Positions 26,301 through 31,029 of a stretch of 31,029 nt of DNA are shown here, piece by piece. Source of the DNA: DAOTUL01 sp034437435 (GTDB lineage Bacteria > Chloroflexota > Anaerolineae > Aggregatilineales > Phototrophicaceae). Numbering within the stretch: position 1 is the first letter of the stretch; each line of letters begins with the position of its first letter. Both the position numbers and the translations under genes were made by a program. The notes under the pieces were generated by a model. The model had not been told where the DNA came from. It saw nothing but the letters and a program-made list of their open reading frames with translations, and did not search any database. The stretch is from the NCBI GenBank assembly GCA_964417785.1, contig CAYQJO010000022.1:1-31029 (forward strand), in the 5' to 3' direction.

Positions 26301-27069
26301 CTGGATCGGCCTGGATACGCTGGAATACGACGTGCTGGAATACGTTCCCGAACGCAGTATGGACCCCATCCGCTTTATCGAACGCCTGGACCCGAAAACC
26401 GGAGAGGTCGTCGCCACATTCGAGCCGGACCCACTGCGGCTGCGCATCAACAATTTGGAAACCAACATCGTCAGCACGCAGCCGGGGCTGGAAAGCCGAT
26501 TCGCCGTCGTGGTAACAAATTTCAAGACCGGTAACAGTCCAGGGAGCAAGTTCTACATCTACGACCGCCAGAGCGAGACCACGTCGCTTTTCGCGCAGTT
26601 CACCGATCAAAGGGGCATGGATTTCCGCTGGCATCCGCTTGGCGACACGCTCTACTACCGCTACCCGGATAGCACCGACTGGTACCAGTTCGACACATCC
26701 ACGCAGACTCATCATTTCCTGGGCAATCTGCCCGACGGTAGATGGTCGCGGGATGGACGAATGCTGGTGTCGCTGGTCCAACTGGATGAGGAAGAACTGG
26801 CCTATCGCCTGGAAGCCGAGGAACCGCTGCCCGTCCTGCAAGTGTGGGACCGCGAGACTGGATTGACGCGCCGCTACTGCCTGCCCGACATCGACATACC
26901 GCCCTGGCCGCTGATGTGGTCGCCCGATAATCGTTATCTGGCATTCCAGGCCGAACTTGAAGTTAATGCACCCTTCTCACACACTCTGCTTCTGGACACC
27001 GAAACCGGCAGCGTCACCCAAATCTCGACCGAGGTCGCCCGGATCAGCGATTGGATGGAGACGGACTGA
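23368..27069 (+). CDS. Secreted beta-propeller protein with twin cysteine modules
   Basis: This 1233-residue protein has a signal peptide (about 1-21, VGFALA/QS). The first half is a beta-propeller: FSADGRWLALAIDNRVEIWD is WD-like and similar blades follow to about residue 590. A 40-residue module with Cys-Leu, Phe-Pro, Trp and Leu-Cys occurs twice (about 601-640 and 675-717), separated by a Pro/Thr linker (SPTPRPTRAPITATPSG). A further Pro/Thr linker near 850 precedes a second propeller-like half, with TolB-like lines such as WSPDNRYLAFQA near the end. No enzyme motif is visible, so a scaffold or ligand-binding role is likely. GCGAGG 7 bases before ATG 23368 sets the start. Its stop overlaps the next start as TGATG. 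It is the first gene of a five-gene unit. Confidence 0.8.
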   Translation: MKHLYLLFLAALITVGFALAQSGSEDSFIPVQQIGQQQPRGISYDPHFDRIAMVDPLGQLVLADAADFQTQHVLHESGLYNAYRFSADGRWLALAIDNRVEIWDTASGTLSVDFEPNGSLRAEGPLFFSEDGLILSFNTQVRAPRELRRSENDTVNLPWLWDIAAARRERSASLPNRVRALPFFDLRNGFVYGPNGVTIAGLPERLQVQRIGERIETLGFIPSPRFEPDPITVWFSGNQIYVQPVNTHTLYQIDTVEGDFLELPLNIGHREGGFDRFSDLVFGDVSRIIGPMRDQAGVPLLAMLLGDRYRDAYQYHPLTVTLIDFLVPVTPMAESTHVLLYVFDEETETGQFILTRPDGISGMIMHPDGRHLTVRYSTRIDSFNLETGHIVQSYHPSSITNNLIAYNADGSTLLNGFEIFDTETAASLYDNPHFNNGFDQVYFASDSESVITIDGDDWRKWDIDSGSVIRHEKLILRGSIIDRTDDAHRFLTNLDGFGAEIAEVGMDDRRTVYFEMLPDRVIENVFPSPDWMHYLVVYSGNAVTLYSIDQGKLWFITGDDLPDTGARRYGWIDNQTAYAYGERGSGATERIYGVEYDGSGLPTCLIDAFPQHYDQWLGIWEYYRETHAPDTFTRLALRLCDSLPGTEQTVYDILSPTPRPTRAPITATPSGIAGVPACLTNRFPDQAQEYAAIWRDLIAGMEPERVDELETLVCEGLSGEGSISEEVREILTGVQVMTIDVESGRRAFGGFIPPRETTPGLAYSLVVDEFQRQFGRAPEPGILSPDGRYLIDRTNAGHLVIYRLNKPYTTIVSEATATAAGDQPEQVRRIALRPTVTQGFEVAGPPRPTLTPTVTPTDIPRPQATMAQSDYGVVEDFCDRDAVLFTLDNPPADFAAAGTLLVRHNLIDTPPLVGRLAVETGVLTLDENLPNCDNLGCTYSFDRRWILYPLDSLVLSQPDGSNRRELFPGGQYWPNRADWIGLDTLEYDVLEYVPERSMDPIRFIERLDPKTGEVVATFEPDPLRLRINNLETNIVSTQPGLESRFAVVVTNFKTGNSPGSKFYIYDRQSETTSLFAQFTDQRGMDFRWHPLGDTLYYRYPDSTDWYQFDTSTQTHHFLGNLPDGRWSRDGRMLVSLVQLDEEELAYRLEAEEPLPVLQVWDRETGLTRRYCLPDIDIPPWPLMWSPDNRYLAFQAELEVNAPFSHTLLLDTETGSVTQISTEVARISDWMETD

Positions 27070-28031
27070 TGCGCAAACTCATACTGGCACTTTTGCTGCT
27101 GCTGACGGCAGCGGTCAGCGCTCAGGATGGACCCGACACCGGTGTATGGATCACCACCCAGGACCGGAGTTCGTTCCGCGCCGGTCCCGGCACCCACTGG
27201 GAGCGACTGGACGTCATCCCACCCGCCGTGACGCTTCCGGCCATCGGACGCACCGCCGACGCCCGCTGGGTGCAGATCGTCTACGAACACCGCGTCGGCT
27301 GGGTGGCGGCGTGGCTGGTCGTGTGGAGCGGCAACCTGATCGAACTGCCGGTGGACAACATGCCCACCGAGACCTTTGTCCGTCGAGCCAACATCCAGGC
27401 CATCACCACCCGCGATGCCCCCATCTACCGCGAGGAGGTCGATCCCTCAACTCAGGTGGGGGTGCTGCCCGCCGAGACTGACATCGAACTCACTGGACGG
27501 CTGGGCGGCGGGAACAACTGGAACGGCTACTTCCAGTACCAGTTGATGTGGGAGGGCCAGCTTTACTGGATCAGTTCGTTCAACGTCCGCATTCTCGATG
27601 GCGGGGGTCGCCTGCTGGATAACACCTACCGCTATGCCTATGGCCGGTTGGTGCGCCAACTGGACGATGACATCGAGAGTGGCCGGCGGCGGCTGCGCAG
27701 CATCGAGTCGCTGTGGCTGGAACTGCGCACCGGCGGCACTGTCCGCTGCGATGTGCTGCCGGATACCCTGACGCCACGCCGCACTCCCGATAGTGACATC
27801 AGCCGCGAACCTATCTTCGGTCCATTGGTGATGGCGCTGGATAGTGCTTACGGTCGCACCAATACCGCCATCACCACTCTGGCCGATGCCTGCAACCGGG
27901 ATGACCTGTTCCTGACCGAACAGGATGTCATTGATGCGCTGGCGGAGATCAACGAAGCCCGCCGCAATTACAACATCGCCCGTTCACTGCTGGAATCCCT
28001 CAGCAGACGTGATCCGAATATCAGCAACTAA
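27069..28031 (+). CDS. Secreted double-SH3b protein
   Basis: This 320-residue protein has a signal peptide (1 to about 18, AAVSA/QD). An SH3b domain at about 26-86 has SSFRAGPGTHWERLDVIPP and GWVAAWLV. A second SH3-like segment lies at about 107-180 (ITTRDAPIYREE). The rest is alpha-helical, with RRRLRSIESLWLELRTGG and later helices rich in Arg and Asp. SH3b domains are often cell-wall or peptide binders. The ATG at 27069 overlaps the stop of the propeller gene by one base, so the two are probably translated together. The next gene begins 12 bases after its stop. No catalytic motif was recognised. Confidence 0.82.
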   Translation: MRKLILALLLLLTAAVSAQDGPDTGVWITTQDRSSFRAGPGTHWERLDVIPPAVTLPAIGRTADARWVQIVYEHRVGWVAAWLVVWSGNLIELPVDNMPTETFVRRANIQAITTRDAPIYREEVDPSTQVGVLPAETDIELTGRLGGGNNWNGYFQYQLMWEGQLYWISSFNVRILDGGGRLLDNTYRYAYGRLVRQLDDDIESGRRRLRSIESLWLELRTGGTVRCDVLPDTLTPRRTPDSDISREPIFGPLVMALDSAYGRTNTAITTLADACNRDDLFLTEQDVIDALAEINEARRNYNIARSLLESLSRRDPNISN

Positions 28032-28043
28032 GGAGTTCTTATC

Positions 28044-28871
28044 ATGAGCAAGCGTATCATCATCCTGCTGGCGCTGATCCTGGCGCTGACCGGCTCCGTC
28101 CTGGCTCAGGATCAAGGAGAAGAAGAGGAACTGGAATGCCCATCGTTTGAGACCAGTCCCGCCGATGTCCGGATTGGCTACTACATGGGTGAAGGGGCCG
28201 CCTTCATGGCCGCCGGTCAATATGCCAGCGCCATCGACAGCTATAGCTGCATCATCCAACAAATTGACGCGAACTACATCGGCGCATGGCTCAACCGCGC
28301 CGTCGCCCACACCATGCGCCGCTCCTTTGATCTGGCTATCGAAGACTACACCGCTGCGTTGAATATCGATGACGCCTACGTTCCCGCGTATAACAACCGG
28401 GGCATCGTCCATGCTGCACGCCTGGAATACGATGATGCGTTGGCCGACTTCGACACCGTGCTGGACCTTGTGCCGGATTCGGTTCTCGGTTTCACCAATC
28501 GCGGCGTCATCCTGGCGGCACAGGGCGATCTGGACGCCGCCGCTGCCGATTTCGAGCAGGCCATCCAGCTTGCCGATCTGGGTGGCATCCTCGATTTGCT
28601 CAAACGCGAAGACGATCCGGAGACCGAAGTCGATGAGGGCGCTGTGACCATCCCGGAATATGATGCCGTATTGGCGCAGGCTTACGCCCTGCTGGGCATG
28701 GTGAAAGCGCAGGCCGCCCTGGAAAGCTACCAGGACTACCTGCTGCTGCGCGGCAACCAGCGCGATTTCCGCATCGAAAGCGCCGCCGGAGCGCTGGAAT
28801 CGCGCTTCAACTTCGAGTTGCGCTTCGATGACAGCACATGGCTTCTGACCGCCGAGTTCAGCGAAGGATAA
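28044..28871 (+). CDS. Secreted TPR protein (paralogue 1)
   Basis: This 275-residue protein has a signal peptide (1-21, GSVLA/QD) and an acidic start. About four tetratricopeptide repeats span residues 43-176, with units such as AWLNRAVAHTMRRSFDLAIE, AYNNRGIVHAARLEYDDALA and GFTNRGVILAAQGDLDAAAA. The C-terminal third (about 185-275) is not a TPR and I do not recognise it. Cys32 and Cys69 match cysteines in the next protein and could form a disulfide outside the cell. TPRs mediate protein-protein contacts. AAGGAG ends 8 bases before the ATG. It belongs to the same unit as its neighbours and the next gene is a paralogue 6 bases away. Confidence 0.85.
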   Translation: MSKRIIILLALILALTGSVLAQDQGEEEELECPSFETSPADVRIGYYMGEGAAFMAAGQYASAIDSYSCIIQQIDANYIGAWLNRAVAHTMRRSFDLAIEDYTAALNIDDAYVPAYNNRGIVHAARLEYDDALADFDTVLDLVPDSVLGFTNRGVILAAQGDLDAAAADFEQAIQLADLGGILDLLKREDDPETEVDEGAVTIPEYDAVLAQAYALLGMVKAQAALESYQDYLLLRGNQRDFRIESAAGALESRFNFELRFDDSTWLLTAEFSEG

Positions 28872-28877
28872 ACCGTT

Positions 28878-29582
28878 ATGAGATGGTTGCTGTTTGCGGT
28901 CGTCGTGCTGCTGTGCTGGCCGCTGGCGGCACAGGAAGACGAGGACCCGTGCGCTCCCTTTGCCGATGTCGGGCATCCGTTCATGGTCGGTGCGGGCGAC
29001 GGGTTCTTCGAGCAGAAGAATTATACGATGGCGGTTGAACTATACACCTGCGCCATCCAGGCCGACCCGACCTTCGCCGCTGCCTATATCAATCGCGGCT
29101 ACGCCTATACTGTCCAGGGGAGCTACGATCTGGCACTGGCCGACTTCAACGCGGCCCTGGAACTGGACGAGACCAACATCCGCGCCTACAACAATCGCGG
29201 TGTGCTGTATACGCGCCAGGGACGTTTTGGGTTGGCCCTGACCGACTTCGATCTGGCACTGGCCCTGAACCCGGATTACGCCGTCGCCTACAACAACCGG
29301 GGGACGGTCCACGCCGCTGAGGGCAATTACGATCTCGCCATCGCCGATATTGAGCAGGCCATGACACTTGATCCCGACTTCGCCCAACCCCACGCCGTCA
29401 TGGGTATGATCTACTCGGCGCTGGCGAACCAGAGCTACCAGACCTACCGCGACATCGTGGGCGACGAAGAGCGTCGGCTGCCCGCTGGCGATGCCGATGT
29501 CGTGCTGGTGGCGCTGGATCAAAGCCGGGAGACCGGTGCGTTTTCCGTGTGGCTGCCGATGCTGCTCCCGGCACCGGAGTGA
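28878..29582 (+). CDS. Secreted TPR protein (paralogue 2)
   Basis: This 234-residue protein has a signal peptide (1 to about 18, WPLAA/QE) followed by about four TPR units (35-170). Units include AAYINRGYAYTVQGSYDLAL, IRAYNNRGVLYTRQGRFGLA and AVAYNNRGTVHAAEGNYDLA. A short tail of unknown fold (about 175-234) follows. Cys25 and Cys58 correspond to Cys32 and Cys69 of the preceding protein. The two genes look like a tandem duplication that has since diverged. AAGGA lies 9 bases before the ATG. The stop is 5 bases from the start of the solute-binding protein gene. No enzymatic motif is present. Confidence 0.85.
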   Translation: MRWLLFAVVVLLCWPLAAQEDEDPCAPFADVGHPFMVGAGDGFFEQKNYTMAVELYTCAIQADPTFAAAYINRGYAYTVQGSYDLALADFNAALELDETNIRAYNNRGVLYTRQGRFGLALTDFDLALALNPDYAVAYNNRGTVHAAEGNYDLAIADIEQAMTLDPDFAQPHAVMGMIYSALANQSYQTYRDIVGDEERRLPAGDADVVLVALDQSRETGAFSVWLPMLLPAPE

Positions 29583-29587
29583 GCGCC

Positions 29588-31029
29588 ATGAGAACACGTC
29601 TCGTTTTTCTGCTGGCCCTGCTGGTCCTGGCCGGGTCGAATCTGGCGCAGGATCGTGGCAGCGGCGTGATTGTCGCCCCCAACTGGCTCGGTTCGGAGTA
29701 CACCCGGATCATGAATCCGCTGCTGTGCAACGAACCAACCTGCCAGACGCTCAACCGGCTGCTCTTTCCCCGGTTGATCGGTGTTGATCCTGCCACCGGA
29801 CTGCACACCGACACCGGGCTGGCGCAGCGCTGGACTCATACGGGTGGCGTCGTGACACTTTTCCTGCACGATGACGCCACATGGAGCGATGGTCAGCCAG
29901 TCACCGCATACGATGTAGCCTACACCTATCTCGTGGCACTGGGTGCGACCGGATCGCCCTTCCATGCCGGGCTAGAAAGGCGCGTGGAGAACATCAAGGT
30001 CGAAGACGATCATACACTCCGTGTCGATTTGGCACTGGACACATGCAGCGCCTTATACGATCTCAATCTGCCGGTTGTCCCTGCCATCGACTTCACCTTT
30101 ACCAGCCTGGATTCATGGGATACGGATTATCCGAAGCCAACGACCAGCAGCGCCACCGCCGGACCGTTCACCTTCGCCGGGGTCAATCCCCAGGAGGCAA
30201 TTCGAGCCATCACACCCGATGGCAGCGTGGCGCTGGAATACCGCGACATAACCAGCGTTGAAGATGCCATCGAGCGCTTCCGGTCAGGAGAGTTCAACCT
30301 GATCCAGTCGCCGAGGCTGGATGTACGCGCCGAACTGCGCCATCGCGACCCGTACCAGGTCTACGCCTACTCCAACGGACTGATGGATTTCATCAGTCTG
30401 AATCTGGCCGACCCGAAAGAACCGGAGAGCAACTTCGATGAGGACGGCAATCCGCTGGAACAGGGCGTCCATCCCATCTTTGGCGATGTGCGGGTACGGC
30501 GGGCGCTGCAACTGGGCATTGATGTTGAGGCGCTGATCGAGGTGGCTGTGCGCGGTGAAGGGGTAGTCCTGCCGGCCAACCTGCTGCCGACTTCATGGGC
30601 CTATGACAGCACGCTCGTGCCGGTCGGCCATGATCCCATAGCCGCCATGCGCATGCTGGAAGACGCCGGCTGGCGTCAGCTTCGGCGCGGCGAAGCCCGC
30701 ACCTGCATCGGCTGCACCACCGCCGAAGAAGGCACACCGCTGCGCTTTACGCTGGCGTTTGACGGCGTATCTGAGCGGCAATCTATCAACGCCAACTTGA
30801 TCGCCACCCAACTCGGTCGCATCGGCGTTGAGGTGGGACTGAACCCATCACCTGCATCAAACGAACTACGGCAGCAGCGGTATGATGCCTTGTTGGGAAC
30901 CTGGCGCATCGACCCAGTTGATCCCGATCACTCGGTCTTCTTCACCACCGAGAACGATGTCATCGGCACCGGCTACAACGGCGGATCGTACCATAATCCA
31001 GAAGTGGACGCGCTTTATGCCGAAGCCGC
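29588..31029 (+). CDS. Family 5 (peptide-type) ABC solute-binding protein, 3' end beyond window
   Basis: The frame stays open from ATG 29588 to the window end (480 codons), with GGAG 8 bases upstream. A signal peptide (about 1-20, GSNLA/QD) is followed by features of family 5 solute-binding proteins: NRLLFPRLIGVDPATGLHTD, LAQRW, a TLFLHDDATWSDGQPVTAYD segment, PIFGDVRVRRALQLGIDVEA, and a later MLEDAGWR segment. The family binds peptides, nickel or sugars outside the cell and passes them to a membrane transporter. Unusually, no lipobox cysteine follows the signal peptide, so no lipid anchor is evident. The extra cysteines CNEPTC and CIGC could form disulfides. It is the fifth gene of the secreted-protein unit; whether permease genes follow lies beyond the window. 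Confidence 0.85.
   Translation, partial: MRTRLVFLLALLVLAGSNLAQDRGSGVIVAPNWLGSEYTRIMNPLLCNEPTCQTLNRLLFPRLIGVDPATGLHTDTGLAQRWTHTGGVVTLFLHDDATWSDGQPVTAYDVAYTYLVALGATGSPFHAGLERRVENIKVEDDHTLRVDLALDTCSALYDLNLPVVPAIDFTFTSLDSWDTDYPKPTTSSATAGPFTFAGVNPQEAIRAITPDGSVALEYRDITSVEDAIERFRSGEFNLIQSPRLDVRAELRHRDPYQVYAYSNGLMDFISLNLADPKEPESNFDEDGNPLEQGVHPIFGDVRVRRALQLGIDVEALIEVAVRGEGVVLPANLLPTSWAYDSTLVPVGHDPIAAMRMLEDAGWRQLRRGEARTCIGCTTAEEGTPLRFTLAFDGVSERQSINANLIATQLGRIGVEVGLNPSPASNELRQQRYDALLGTWRIDPVDPDHSVFFTTENDVIGTGYNGGSYHNPEVDALYAEA

Overview
The window looks like a GC-rich chromosomal segment of a Chloroflexota bacterium, most likely from the Anaerolineae or a neighbouring class. The assignment is an inference from gene content. 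It rests on a fused rhamnulose-1-phosphate aldolase/lactaldehyde dehydrogenase (a fusion known from Chloroflexus), an RsbT-like kinase fused to a phosphatase-like domain, and many secreted SH3/TPR/beta-propeller proteins with Thr-Pro-Glu linkers. No rRNA, tRNA, CRISPR array, insertion sequence or phage gene was seen.

Layout. (1) 1-191 is the C-terminal end of an exopolysaccharide sugar transferase, closed by a clear hairpin terminator. (2) 232-6408 on the minus strand is a four-gene unit: amylo-alpha-1,6-glucosidase, a GH63-type glucosidase, an atypical SDR, and a glucose 1-dehydrogenase-like SDR. It plausibly debranches and hydrolyses alpha-glucan and then oxidises the free glucose. (3) 6549-14399 is an L-rhamnose locus. 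The bifunctional aldolase/dehydrogenase (rhaEW) and L-rhamnose isomerase (rhaI) are on the plus strand. Between them, on the minus strand, are a DeoR-family regulator and a DPM1-like glycosyltransferase. An 11-base element, GTAAA(A/C)TGAAA, lies before both rhamnose genes. rhaI is followed, in an apparent operon, by a corrinoid-activating iron-sulfur ATPase and a homocysteine S-methyltransferase-family protein. (4) 14405-16262 holds an RsbT-like kinase fused to a degenerate PP2C domain (minus) and a GlnQ-type ABC ATPase with no permease beside it (plus).

(5) 16268-31029 is the least conventional part. It has seven consecutive genes for secreted proteins in two divergent units. The left unit encodes a 1744-residue clostripain-family protease and a 542-residue SH3/FecR-like protein. 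These two share a cysteine-containing module that I do not recognise. The right unit is five tightly packed genes: a beta-propeller protein, a double-SH3 protein, two paralogous TPR proteins, and a family 5 solute-binding protein cut by the window end. All seven have signal peptides with Gln at or next to the predicted cleavage site, and none shows a lipobox. This looks like an extracellular assembly of unknown purpose and is the best candidate here for an undescribed system.

Genes are packed tightly. The longest stretch without a gene is about 150 bases, and convergent genes end 0 to 5 bases apart.
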